From: Ostrinia nubilalis
Taxonomy: Eukaryota > Arthropoda > Insecta > Lepidoptera > Crambidae
Length of the DNA: 64,000 nt
Reading direction: 5' to 3'
Assembly (NCBI RefSeq): GCF_963855985.1
Contig: NC_087112.1
Span: 1,490,501-1,554,500 of the forward strand
Shown: piece after piece, positions 1 through 10,319 of the stretch
Numbering within the stretch: position 1 is the stretch's first letter
Layout of the letters: each line of letters begins with the position of its first letter
Program-made: the position numbers and the translations under genes
Notes under the pieces: generated by a model
Databases searched by the model: none
The model's input: only the letters and a program-made list of their open reading frames with translations
What the model was told of the DNA's origin: nothing

Positions 1-63
1 AATGGTGATGAGACATCACGCACGCAAAATGTATCTCAAGAGGTGACTACGGATCACAATATT

Positions 64-182
64 TAGGCAGGTCTTCCACTCGGTGGACCGACGATCTGGT
101 GAAGGTCGCGGGAAGCAGCTGGATGCGGGCAGCGCAGGACCATTCGTAGAAATCCTTGGGGGAAGTCTTTGTCCAGCTGTGA
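64..182 (+). mobile_element. RTE-clade LINE 3' fragment
   Basis: Decayed copy of the last ~40 codons of an RTE-type endonuclease/reverse transcriptase (pattern GRPPTRWTDDLVKVAGSxWMRAAQ...SLGEAFVQ), frequent in Lepidoptera. Truncated at both ends and not coding. Confidence 0.75.
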
Positions 183-244
183 CCAAAATTTGAATAATTA
201 TGAAAAGGGAAGATTTAAAAGTAAAATAATTAGGTAAGTAAGTA

Positions 245-345
245 AGAGTACCGCTACCAATCGATCAACATGGAAAGCATTGGGGGAGGCCTATGTTCAG
301 CAGTGGACATCCTATGGCTGAAATGATGATGATGATGATGAAGTA
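245..345 (+). mobile_element. RTE-clade LINE 3' fragment with (ATG)n tail
   Basis: Last ~25 codons (TNRSTWKALGEAYVQQWTSYG-stop pattern) followed by an (ATG/TGA)n microsatellite at about 322-342, the usual 3' tail of this RTE subfamily. 5' truncated. Confidence 0.75.
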
Positions 346-705
346 AGAGTAATCGCAAATCGTTTCTTTTACAAGTTCTAATAGAAGTGAATTAATTTCA
401 CAGTCAATCGTTTTAATGTAACTTTACGTAGCCACTAAAGTTTTGGCTCTACGTGCCAAGTTACATATTCAATGGCTACAACTTTACTTTCTTTAAACTT
501 CACCAAAACTTGGCAGTATTGGAGCCATTGGTCCATTTCTCAATTCAGTTGTCAGCAAAATCGACAATAAGCTATTTTCACCACATTAATGTAAGTCTTA
601 AAATTAGCTTTAGAATTTTATAAGTGCCTACTATTCAAATACAAAGAAAAAATATTTTGGGTAGGTAGTATCTGTTTGAATAACAGATAATTTAATTTAA
701 AAATT

Positions 706-876
706 TGTGTCCGGGTGTGGGCCGGGAGACCTCCTACTAGGTGGACAGACGATCTGGTGAAGGTCGCGGGAAGAACCTGGATGCGGGCAGCGCAGGATCA
801 GTCGTTATGGAAAGCCTTGGGGGAGGCCTTTGTCCAGCAGTGGACGTCATTTGGCTGAAACGAACGAATGAACGAA
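706..876 (+). mobile_element. RTE-clade LINE 3' fragment with (CGAA)n tail
   Basis: Covers the GRxPTRWTDDLVKVAGRTWMRAAQDQSLWKALGEAFVQQWTSFG-stop end of the RTE ORF, then a GAACGAATGAACGAA tail. A different tail from the (ATG)n subfamily but the same protein end. 5' truncated. Confidence 0.8.
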
Positions 877-1129
877 AAAATATATAGGTAGGTTAATGTA
901 CTATGTAGGTAGGTAGGTGTGGTACACAATTTTTAAAGTTTTTTTTGATGCAATTATTTATTTAATTTGTGTATTTTGAATCAATTTCTTATTTTTTTCC
1001 GAAGAACTGAAAGGTTATTTTAGAAACTTCTATCAGTTAGTTACACGTACCTATTCTACCAAATCTTAGTTAAAATAATTCGTATTTAAACCAGACTACA
1101 ACTAGCAAATAAGGAAAAGTTTACAGTCA

Positions 1130-2164
1130 AAGATGACCCATGCGCAACCGCCAATGCATTTCTGCCTAACGCCATCTCGCCTCTGAGCGCTAGTAATTAA
1201 CACTACTTCTTTCGCCCGGCCTATTTACCCGGCGCCAAACCCGTAAAGTCTGTTAAAAAAATAAGAGCCGCCCCAGGCCTCATTCAGGCCTTCCACTTCC
1301 TGAAGACAAAAGCCTTTTAAAACTCTTTGGGAGCAGTGAAAAATATACGTAAGGTCACTAGAGCTTAAAGGCGTGCGAGAGAGATCGGCTGCTAGTGACG
1401 TGTATAAGAGCGAGCAGGATGGGTGTATGAAAATCAATTTATTAGGTAGTGACGTCACAGGACGCGCACGCGTAGTCGCCGGTTTCCCGGGATAGGGTTG
1501 CTGGTGGAGGGGAAAATTACTCGATTGTTGGGAGTTTTTGGTGCCCGGGGAAATGTGTTTTTTTTTGTCTGAAATAAAATTTGTCTTCCGAAGTATCTGA
1601 ACATAAAATAATAAGATATGTTATCTAATTGAAGGAACTCGCCTCATATTTTTTTAAAGCGAGTTATCAAATCATTGAGATTAAAACTACCTGCCTAAAG
1701 TATTGACTATATTGTATTAATTATATTTTATTTCCCTTTTTACAATTTCTCTCTTTTTCAAGTTACCGTCGTATTTCAAGAAACAAATAAGTAATTTTTA
1801 GGAGCCTTCTAACTCTAACATACCTACATTTTATCAGAATAAATTAAAATATTGAAATAGGAAACATTTTAAGAAAAGGTAAGTGTTTTATATCATCGTC
1901 TCTCTTGCATTTAAAATAATGCTACCGTTTCAGTATTATGGTTAAATTAAATTAAATGAAATTAAACATATAATTATTTTATTAACCACTACAATTACAA
2001 ATTCGTTGCAATATTAATCTCATTGCATCAAAGTAAATTATTCAACACAATGTATTAATAACATCGGTAAGATAGAAACTATTACTGGCAACCCCACCGT
2101 CTGGGCGCCAGAAATAACGGCACGCGGGCCAGTACGAGCGGCGACGGCCCCGCTAACACTCGCG
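1130..2164 (+). promoter_or_regulatory. GC-rich upstream region and 5' UTR of Shal (putative)
   Basis: Two CpG-rich blocks (about 1140-1530 and 2090-2164) stand out from the AT-rich surroundings ahead of the Shal start codon. A perfect palindromic CRE-type octamer TGACGTCA lies at 1450-1457. The transcription start cannot be placed by eye and no clear TATA box is assigned. The stretch from about 1560 to 2090 is AT-rich and shows nothing recognisable. A 77-residue open frame on the minus strand at 1225-1458 has no recognisable content. That this region is the promoter is an inference from position and base composition. Confidence 0.3.
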
Positions 2165-3279
2165 ATGGCGTCGGTAGCCGCGTGGCTGCCGTTCGCCAGA
2201 GCCGCGGCCATCGGGTGGGTCCCCATCGCCACCCACCCGCTACCGCCCCCACCCGTCCCCAAAGACAGACGCCGCGCTGAAGACGAAAAACTCCTCATCA
2301 ACGTCTCCGGACGAAGATTCGAAACATGGCGGAACACCCTCGAAAAATACCCCGACTCGCTACTAGGTTCCACCGAGCGCGAGTTCTTCTACGATGAAGA
2401 CAGTCGCGAGTACTTCTTCGACAGGGATCCCGATATCTTTAGGCACATACTCAATTATTATAGAACGGGGAAACTGCATTACCCCAAACACGAGTGCTTG
2501 ACTGGGTACGACGAGGAGTTGGCGTTCTTCGGTATCCTCCCAGATGTTATTGGGGACTGTTGTTATGAGGACTACAGGGATAGGAAAAGGGAGAATGCGG
2601 AGAGACTTATGGATGACAAGCTCAGCGAGGCGGGAGACCAAAGCTTGCCCCAGCTGACGGATCTGCGGCAGAAGATGTGGCGGGCGTTCGAGAACCCCCA
2701 CACGTCGACTGCCGCCTTAGTATTTTATTATGTGACTGGATTTTTCATTGCCGTTTCTGTGATGGCCAATGTGGTGGAGACGGTTCCGTGCGGGCACAGG
2801 CCGGGTCGGGCGGGGACCCTGCCGTGTGGTGAGCGGTACAAAATCGTGTTCTTCTGCCTTGACACGGCTTGCGTGATGATTTTCACGGCCGAATACCTCC
2901 TTCGGCTGTTCGCGGCGCCGGATCGCTGCAAGTTCGTCCGATCCGTGATGTCGATCATCGATGTGGTCGCTATCCTTCCGTACTACATCGGGCTGGGGAT
3001 CACGGATAACGACGACGTGTCGGGCGCGTTCGTCACCCTGAGAGTGTTCAGAGTGTTCCGTATCTTCAAGTTCTCGCGGCACTCTCAGGGGCTGAGGATC
3101 CTCGGCTACACGCTCAAGTCCTGCGCCAGTGAGCTGGGATTCCTCGTGTTCTCGCTGGCGATGGCGATCATCATCTTCGCGACGGTCATGTTCTACGCGG
3201 AGAAGAACGAACAGGACACCAACTTCACATCCATTCCCGCTGCCTTCTGGTACACCATCGTGACGATGACCACTCTCGG
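2165..3279 (+). CDS. Shal: Shal (Kv4) voltage-gated K+ channel, first coding exon, partial
   Basis: Encodes the N-terminal 371 codons plus two bases of a Shal/Kv4 A-type potassium channel, a tetrameric plasma-membrane channel for fast transient K+ current in neurons and muscle. The start [18 protein letters not shown] is the conserved Shal N-terminus, which fixes the start codon. Visible in order: T1 domain (about residues 41-145) with the zinc motif H105-x5-C111-x20-C132-C133; S1 (about 184-206); S2 (225-248); S3 (258-278); S4 with charges at R293, R296, R299, K302 and R305; S5 (321-344); pore helix ending TMTTLG (367-372). The exon ends CTCGG|GTAAGTG, splitting the glycine codon of the TTLGYGD filter. 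The frame stays open for one more codon and then meets TAA inside the intron. The YGD part, S6 and the C-terminus are absent here. The exon is much more GC-rich than the flanking DNA, as expected for conserved coding sequence. Identity is very secure; only the partial state limits the annotation. Confidence 0.97.
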
Positions 3280-3286
3280 GTAAGTG
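3280..3286 (+). other. Shal: Splice donor of Shal exon (GTAAGTG)
   Basis: GTAAGTG directly follows CTCGG and matches the eukaryotic 5' splice consensus. The protein is a known Shal sequence up to this point and hits TAA immediately after, so splicing is needed to continue. The junction lies after base 2 of the filter glycine codon. Confidence 0.93.
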
Positions 3287-5000
3287 CCTGATTAATTGTC
3301 GAAAATTGTTCGCTTGCGGCCAGCGCTGCCACCTGTCGACGCCATTAAAAATTGACGCGGGAAAATAACTGTCATGGCGGCGGTGATTTCCCTCCATAAA
3401 AGGTTTAGGGGCTGAAATATTGATGTTGGCTGGTGTTTTAATTCGTTTCATTTGGGTAATGGGGCTGTAGATGGCTGGCCAGCGGTTTAGAGCAAAATGT
3501 TTCGTGTCCGGGTCTCGTCAGAGATCAGAGAGCTACAAAATGTTTTACATTCTATTGTTAAAATGGGCGGCCGTTAAACCAATATGGCCTTCGTTAATAA
3601 TGACAGATGTTTTATTCCCAAGTAATTGATATACAGAAATGGTTTTCACAACGTATATAAAACGTAATTAAGCATTTTTCACAATGTAATAATACGTATT
3701 TTGGAGGTTTTCACGTCCCCACCCATGCGATGCTGGAATATAATTTATCGTGTTTTCTTATGAAATGAAATGTTTTTTGTTTATCTGTGTGTTCTACCAA
3801 GATTTGGCCACGGATTTGGCACTTAAAAATGTTATTTCTTAATTCAGTGTGTAAGAAAATCACAGCCCTTTTAAATTAAGTTGTATCAAGAGTTAACGAG
3901 AACATTAATGTGTAAAATTTGGGTCAATTGAACGTTTTTGTGTAGACTACACTGTAGAGAATAAGTTGAAACGTCAATTCATTGCTTCGTTACCTGCCAA
4001 TTGAAGAAATTACCCTCATAGTTATAGAGCGTAGGTAATAATCTAGCTATTATACGATGTCACTCTGTAATAAACACGTTGTCCTATCGATTTTCTGTCA
4101 GACCAGCGTTTGCATCGTCCACGAACTCGGTAACTTCGAGTACCTACCTAACATGCAAACATTTCAGAACTTCAATACAAAGTGGAGCTTACACAAGCGT
4201 CAACCTGAGCTTTCGGAGCTGTGGAAAAAGTTGCTGCAAGCTTCCGAATGAATCTTTGATTGGCAGCACCAGATATTGGTTGCTAACTTTATAGTATCGA
4301 CAAGGCATGTCTTCTTTTTCTTCTTCTACAAACCTATACAGTGTCAGCCCAAAACTCCGCTACAAGAGTGGCGTTGTCAGTAGCATTTCAATCTTCCTGC
4401 GTGCAGTTGTTTGGACACGCAGGGCACAACATCATATTAAGTATGCTTCATCGACGTCGACAAGGCATGTCAAGCTGTACACTGTGGTATCTTATGCTGT
4501 TATATTAAGAGCGATTTGGTAATGATAATGTATAATTTAATGTGCTGGCACTTGTGTTGTGTTATTACTATGTTGTCTGTGGCAAATTAGCATAGGTACT
4601 CGTAGATTAGATATTTCGATACCCATCCAATTTAGCAGTCATGGATGATTAACCGTCACATATTCTACGGGTATGATTCATACCGTATGAATGTGTAAAA
4701 GTTATTCAATATTTTTGTTATAGAGTAGGTATTTATTCCATATACCGAAATAAGTTTACTGGACGCATCTCTCTGCAGTTCAGTTCACCCAGAGAGGAGT
4801 GTTTTATAACGAACCCAACCGAAACAAACCTCGACTGGACCACACTTCATTTGGTGGATTAATTATTATTACATTGAATACTATTTACAAACTAATGTGT
4901 GCTTGTATTAGCAAAGTTAGAAGCTAAAACATTATTTCAAATCGAGATCATAACTATCTGAAACATAACCTGATCTAAAAAGGGGATTTTTGAAAGCCTA

Positions 5001-5118
5001 ATGCCCGTTTTTACCATGAATCCCTAAGTTTTAAGTGACCCCTATGAAAACAAAATTCCTGTTATATGTTACCATAGAGGTAACTTAAAAATTAGGGATT
5101 GATGGTGAAAACGGGCAT
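5001..5118. mobile_element. 118-bp foldback MITE
   Basis: Left arm ATGCCCGTTTTTACCAT... pairs with right arm ...ATGGTGAAAACGGGCAT over about 40 bp, with flanking TA/AA bases. Small non-autonomous inverted-repeat element with no coding capacity. Confidence 0.7.
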
Positions 5119-6316
5119 AATTCCAAAAAATAAATAACTACTTTAACTTTTGATTACGTTAAAAAATCTGGTAGCGCCACAACGCGTGGTGAAACCACCC
5201 TCAAACCTCGACATGCCTAAAACTTACATTCCTCACGTTAAGAACTTTACCACATACAACCATAAATTATTATGTACGTGGAAAAATAACTTTGTTCCAA
5301 CTTTGTTTCTTGCTCGTGTAACATTAATACGGGCTGTGGTCGGCGAAGTTGCTAATTCAACGCTTATTTGCTTTCACATTGTAAGTTTGTGTTGGTGTTA
5401 CAGGTTTACTTGGCTTGTAAAAGGTATTTTGATTTTAGGGTTGGTATAAAAACATTGTGTTATTCTTTCCCATGAATTTGCTGGTTGACTACAAGGTATT
5501 TTAGTTTTGAAGTTGTACATGACTTAAAAATGATAGTAGTATAGGTACTATCATTTTTGTTGGCAATGGAATATTTGACACCATCTATCTAAATTATAAA
5601 GAATAGTAATGCTAAAATAAAAGAACACATCATTCGGGTTCAATCAACCGTAACTCGCAAGTCGATTGACTTGGTAAAATAGTGACGTCATTGATTGTAT
5701 TTCTTTATAAGTGTAAATTCATGATAAGGCAAGACTATCAAAATAATAAATATAAGTAGATATGTGACTTAATATGCATTAACGATGACTGCGTATCAAG
5801 CTTAACACTAGCTTTTTATAGAGTTGTTTTAAGAGTGATTTTGCAACCAAATACCTATAATCTAAAATAATAAGATACGGGTCTTAACGTGACGTTTATT
5901 AATGATTTATATTATGTCTCACGGTTTGACGTTTCGGCTGCGATGCAAATATAATCTTTTGTGCTGTCGTCTCTACACTACATTACCTTCCAAAACTTTC
6001 AATCTCATTACCAATTCGACCTTACTAAACATTTCAACTAGTACACAGAATACCATAAACAAACTCATTTCAGTTTGCAGAGCTTTAAGCTTGCGGGCAT
6101 GTGGAGTTAACTTAATTACATGGAGCTTACCGCCCGCCCCCGGCCGCCACTTAAGCTCGGCCTAACTTGCTAGACGTGTGGATTGGCTGCAGTTTACTAG
6201 CGATTGCCGTGACTTTGCTTGTGATGGGATTCGTAATGGAATTTGATAGAATGAATCATGAATCGCGATCATAGGACATACATTTCGGTAGTACCTATTT
6301 ACGATTATATTGAACT
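5119..6316. other. No recognisable feature
   Basis: AT-rich intronic sequence. Open frames of 87-99 codons occur but show no recognisable domain, codon bias or conserved motif. A short self-complementary ATGATAGTAGTATAGGTACTATCAT-like stretch near 5530 is the only local structure noticed. Confidence 0.4.
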
Positions 6317-6488
6317 ATCGGGACTATTCCCACCTCTCGTTCCTACCACTGCAACTCCTGTGTAGCTAGGATCTACAGCTTGACCGCCAACCCAACCAAT
6401 GAAGGTCAAGTTTGTCCCGGGGGAAAGTTAAACTGTCATTGGACCCGCAACGAAATTAATCAGAAGAACATAGGAGTTCGAAATTAAG
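6317..6488 (+). repeat. Dispersed repeat family A (about 170 bp), full-length copy
   Basis: Starts near CGGGACTATTCCCACCTC and runs through CAGCTTGACCGCCA and CATTGGACCCGCAACGAAA. The same sequence recurs at 19767, 20599 (inverted), 22328 (inverted), 37369, 43957, 55403 and as a scrap at 61617. No inverted termini, ORF or clear poly-A tail, so the class is unknown. This copy abuts the Helitron that follows. Confidence 0.75.
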
Positions 6489-6828
6489 GTTCCGCTCGCG
6501 ACTTCGTACGCGTGGATCCCGTTTTACACCCTCCATCTTCTCAGCCATAGGACGTCCACTGCTGAACATAGGCCTCCCCCAATGTTTTCCATGTTGCCCG
6601 GTTGGTAGCGGCCTGCGACCAGCGCCTTCCTGCTACCTTTACGATATCGTCCACCACCTTGTTTTACCCCCTTAGGCGTGGAGTTTCGTAAAATCCGTTC
6701 TTAGTGAGCACACATGTTCTAAAAGGAACCCCCCCATGCATAATTCGAGACTGTCAGCACTTGTAGTTTCTAAGATTTCGTGATGAGTGAGTCAGCAGTG
6801 AGGCAGTGACCTTTCGCTTTTATATAGA
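6489..6828 (-). mobile_element. Helitron-like non-autonomous element, interrupted by an RTE fragment
   Basis: Begins (minus-strand 3' side) with CGCTCGCGACTTCGTACGCG and ends near TATAGAT, matching the family of the 31539 and 44567 elements. An RTE fragment lies at 6528-6660. Intact relatives read straight across the join (CCCGTTTTACCCCCTTAGG), so the interruption is clear. The terminal CTAG is mutated here. Confidence 0.65.
6528..6660 (-). mobile_element. RTE-clade LINE 3' fragment inserted in a Helitron
   Basis: Minus-strand copy of the RTE C-terminal end (the complement reads ...GCCGCTACCAACCGGGC...GAGGCCTATGTTCAGCAG). Flanked by GTTTTACACC at 6521 and GTTTTACCCC at 6661, a ~10-bp target duplication with one mismatch. 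Confidence 0.8.
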
Positions 6829-7467
6829 TAGAAGATTGATTTTTACGGACGGTCAAGACCTCTCGTTTATTTGAAACAGTTTTTATGTCAGGGTTTAAGC
6901 TAATTTCAAGATTAACATAAGTAATTTAAACGTCAATTGTATGTTTTTCTTTGCATTTTATACAAGTTCTTAATAAAAATACACAAAATTTCATGAAAAA
7001 AGAGTAGTAATAAAGCCAGTTTTTCATAAATACGACTTAAACTAATCAACCTTTAAATTTTATGTTTAACTTTAGTTCCCAACTGAACAGTTTATTAACT
7101 CAACTTTATAAATTATGTTTTATATACCGTGTACTTAGTATTATGAATGCGAAACAACGCAAACTTAATAAAGAGGTGAACTAACAATCACGAGAAGTTC
7201 TTAATTAGTTAATTAACTAACTACCACAGGTGTTGCAGTTGGAAATTGTTCCGTTTAAAATCACGACTCCATTTTACAATTGCTTGTTTCAACCTTTGAC
7301 ATTTAAAGTTAAACATGGCCGCGAATAAAGGCCGATCAGATTACATGGGTGATATACATTTCACCAATGATTGTGTTCTAGTTAAATAGGTAATTTTTTG
7401 TATACTTTTGTATCTTTTACTATGTTTGATGGTCCATATAATCGGTTAGATATATTTTTATGCACCA
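6829..7467. other. No recognisable feature
   Basis: AT-rich intronic DNA without recognised repeats or coding signal. Confidence 0.4.
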
Positions 7468-7818
7468 ATCAATGTGTAGATCGTTTCATCCACGAAGACG
7501 CGCCCCACCAATTTTTGGTCGAGGGAAGCGCGGGGTGCGGGGAGTTTGATCCGAGCAATCCGAGCGTCATTATTGTAGTGTACGTGTGCACTCATTGATA
7601 ATTTTAGCGTGTACCGATAACACTCAAACATTCGCGGAAGAATGGTGGGACGCGTCTTCGTGGATGAAACGATCTACATCCTTCGAGATTGAAGTCGCTG
7701 TAGCACTCATTGATAATTTTAGCGTGTACCGATAACACTCAAACATTCGCGGAAGAATGGTGGGACGCGTCTTCGTGGATGAAACGATCTACATCCTTCG
7801 AGATTGAAGTCGCTGTAG
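7468..7818. repeat. Foldback element with a perfect 115-bp tandem duplication
   Basis: The stretch beginning CACTCATTGATAATTTTAGC at 7589 is repeated exactly from 7704, period 115 bp. Each unit carries CGTGGATGAAACGATCTAC, whose reverse complement GTAGATCGTTTCATCCACG lies at about 7477. The original element was therefore a small inverted-repeat unit, one arm of which has been duplicated. The open frame across it has no known homology. Confidence 0.75.
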
Positions 7819-8110
7819 GTTGCGTCCAGTCTAGGGTAGTACATACATGGACAGCTGTAGTGCTTATTTACGCTTGCCTTGAAGAGGACCAGGTCACGTG
7901 TTCGGGAAAAATATCTATAACTTTATAATTTAAAAAAAAACTAAGAGCTTACGAATTACAATAAAACCAACAAAAATAATTCAAAACAAAGGAATAATAC
8001 AATCTAGCAGAACTCTTTTTCCCTTGCAGCTCTTAATCTTGGTGTCAGACGTCATAAGTGTCTGACAGCATTTTAATTAGTAGCTTCCCAGATATGATAC
8101 CGTTACCTGC

Positions 8111-8237
8111 CCCCCTAGACAAAACGCACTTTTTGATCGAATCGAAAATCGAATCCGTCAAAACTCCATACAAAAAAGGGGCTTTTCGACCACTTTTCGA
8201 CTGGTTTGCGATTATAATTTGCACTTTGTCTAGACCC
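8111..8237. mobile_element. MITE family B (CTAGACAAA termini), copy 1
   Basis: Ends CCCCCTAGACAAAACGCAC and GTGC...TTTGTCTAGACCC form short inverted repeats. The same unit recurs at 32292-32419 and, inverted and diverged, at 50551-50655. Both strands happen to be open, giving similar predicted peptides at each copy; these are not proteins. Confidence 0.75.
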
Positions 8238-8393
8238 ATTGGACCAATCATGGCCGACATTACCACAGATTATCTTGCTCTAAGATTAGCTCTTGCTTGA
8301 GCTTTGAGCTCGAATATGTTCGGATAGAGTTAACATGATTACCTATACCTATAGTGCTCATCTCTAATTACTCCTGCTAATAATAAATACTAA

Positions 8394-8508
8394 CCCCCTT
8401 ACTAATAAAAAGTTACACAGTTGTTGAACACTAAAATTTGACATTTCCATACTAAACGTCACTTTAAAACACTGTTCAACGAGCGTGTAAGTTTTATTAG
8501 TAAGGGGG
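8394..8508. mobile_element. 115-bp MITE, CCCCCTTACTAATAAAA termini, TSD TAA
   Basis: 17-bp inverted ends (CCCCCTTACTAATAAAA / TTTTATTAGTAAGGGGG) flanked by TAA on both sides. A second, diverged copy is at 34518-34600. The 3-bp duplication suits a PIF/Harbinger-like origin (inference). Confidence 0.8.
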
Positions 8509-8906
8509 TAATTGTCCAAGGATATATTATTTGTTTACTCAGATTTTGCGTTTACATATTTTTTCAGATTACCTGAAAAATTATATTGTAAATGTGTTTT
8601 CCGTTTCATTGCAATTCTACTACAAACTTAAAATATGCATTTGTCACTGAGAAGAGTGAATATGAAAAAACATTAAATTCCGAGATTTTCCCACTAATAT
8701 CATCAATTTCAGGACAGATAACTGAGTTCGCTGTTTCAGTTCTTCCTGCCCTATCTCTAACTCTCCGTATAAGTTGGTATTATAGATAAGATAAGATGGC
8801 CCCGTTCTGAACTTTATTAAGTGGCACTATGTCCCGGAAACGGAAGCTGGAACTGTATTGGCCATAGGTATAGACGGCCGAGCCACTTTGTTACTTATAT
8901 CTAGAG

Positions 8907-9126
8907 CAGTGGTTCCCAAACTTATTTAGTCTACTGCCCACTTTGAGAGTTAATTATTTTTAGCGCCCCCCATTTTTGTAGTCAAGAGTCGAGCTCAGTC
9001 GATGTCTAAGAGTCCTCCTAGTAGATGACGCCTCCCAAGCCTCTACACAACGTCCCGATTTTTTTTCTGGGTCTCTGACCTGCAGCGCCCACAAGGGGGC
9101 GTTATCGCCCACTTTGGGAAAGACTG
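8907..9126. mobile_element. hAT-like MITE with 8-bp TSD ATCTAGAG
   Basis: Termini CAGTGGTTCCCAAACT and AC..TTTGGGAAAGACTG are hAT-type inverted repeats. ATCTAGAG occurs immediately on each side (8899-8906 and 9127-9134), the 8-bp duplication expected for hAT transposition. No transposase. Confidence 0.9.
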
Positions 9127-9134
9127 ATCTAGAG

Positions 9135-9888
9135 CATTGGTTCCCAAAGTGGGGGCGCGCCCCCCAGCGAAGGCGCAAAGACCTTTAAAGGGGGGCGTGT
9201 GGGCAATCTGTGCACTTAAGTTTTAAAACCTGCGACATTGTTATGATTTTATCAAATGAGTTTTCATAAGATTATTAATATTTTGACATGTTCTCCTATA
9301 TTAACTTTCACATGCCAGTCATGGCAAGGTAGACTGTAACGAAATTGATTATTTAGGCCCAGAACAGACGGTGAAACGCAACTGCAACGAAACTGCAACT
9401 GCTAGTTACTTTTGAGTTGCATCTGTCAACGTGAAATTGTGAACTCTGTCAGTTTATAATATAACGCGTTAGATTGTAAACTAACAGTGGGTTAGGTTAG
9501 GTTAGATTGTAATTTAACTACGTCAGATTATAATCTGACGGAATTCACAATTTTACGGTGACACATCTAAGTTTCTGCCATAGCGTCCGTTGAGAGACCA
9601 CACATGACGCGACCAGTTTGTAACTCTCAGTTTCAGTTTCATTCATAAGAATCATCAGAAAGTTGCAGTTTCGTTGCAGTTGCGTTTCACCGTCTGTTCT
9701 GGGCCTTACAAACATCAAATGGACGTGTATTTATGTGAATAAATGAATTTGAATTTGAATTTGACCGCTGAGAGAATGCATTCCAGACTGCGCGATACGA
9801 CCAATAAATAATCTTGACTGGAGGAGGGGAACGGATTTTTTTGTATGGTCGAAAGGGGGCGCGTCTCAAACAAGTTTGGGAACCAATG
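9135..9888. mobile_element. Second hAT-like element, directly abutting the first
   Basis: Begins CATTGGTTCCCAAAGTGGGG directly after ATCTAGAG and ends CAAGTTTGGGAACCAATG. The right flank TGGTAGAG (9889-9896) is a decayed match (5/8) to ATCTAGAG. It contains the MITE at 9356-9705 and a TTTGAATTTGAA-type LINE tail scrap near 9737-9762. No transposase. Confidence 0.75.
9356..9705. mobile_element. MITE family C (GGCCCAGAACAG termini), copy 1, TSD TTA
   Basis: About 45-bp inverted ends starting GGCCCAGAACAGACGGTGAA and ending ...TTCACCGTCTGTTCTGGGCC, flanked by TTA on both sides. A 3-bp TWA-type duplication suggests PIF/Harbinger (inference). Nested in the hAT-like element. The second copy is at 17853-18069. 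Confidence 0.85.
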
Positions 9889-10030
9889 TGGTAGAGTCTA
9901 CAGCTGGTCAAACTCGCAATAAAAGACTAATATCCGCCAATAGGTATTGAACTTTATTGTTTGCAGTATATGGTTTAGGATTTTGTGATAGGTTCAATAG
10001 AGTCCTTTTACAAGCTTTATAGTTGTTGCA

Positions 10031-10146
10031 ATTCACGAAGGCGAGTGAGCTTTACATGTGTGGTGGTTCGTTTTTATACACATTACACTATCGTTATGTG
10101 CATGTACACGTACACACACAACTAAAGCTCACTCGCCTTCGTGAAT
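10031..10146. mobile_element. 116-bp foldback MITE
   Basis: ATTCACGAAGGCGAGTGAGC at the left pairs with GCTCACTCGCCTTCGTGAAT at the right: near-perfect 24-bp inverted ends. No coding capacity. Confidence 0.75.
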
Positions 10147-10179
10147 TCCATAGCTTTCATTCATTACCTATGCTTTTTA

Positions 10180-10215
10180 TCCGACTTCAAAAAAAGGAGG
10201 TTCTATTTTACAAGC
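10180..10215 (+). repeat. Fragment of the CCGACTTCAAAAAAGGAGG repeat
   Basis: Matches the first bases of the larger copy at 30270; an inverted scrap also lies at about 15772-15812. Confidence 0.5.
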
Positions 10216-10319
10216 AACCATTCAAATAATTACATGACTCATAGAGAAAACTATTTATTATTGACCCATATTTTCACGGTCATTCAGCATAACTGTGATG
10301 TTTACGCAAATTGACAATT

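Noticed and set aside
2717..3451. 244-codon minus-strand frame across the Shal exon
   Set aside because: It is antisense to a secure, conserved exon; low-complexity H/R/D-rich content reflects the complement of GC-rich codons.
8058..8300. Open frames at 8058-8300 and 32246-32491 sharing a peptide beginning PLDKTHFLIESKIESVK
   Set aside because: The shared part is MITE family B present at both places; both strands are open and the flanks differ. Repeat DNA, not a conserved protein.
9486..9505. GTTAGGTTAGGTTAG, resembling the insect telomere repeat (TTAGG)n
   Set aside because: Only about three units, inside a nested MITE; too short to indicate telomeric or interstitial telomeric DNA.
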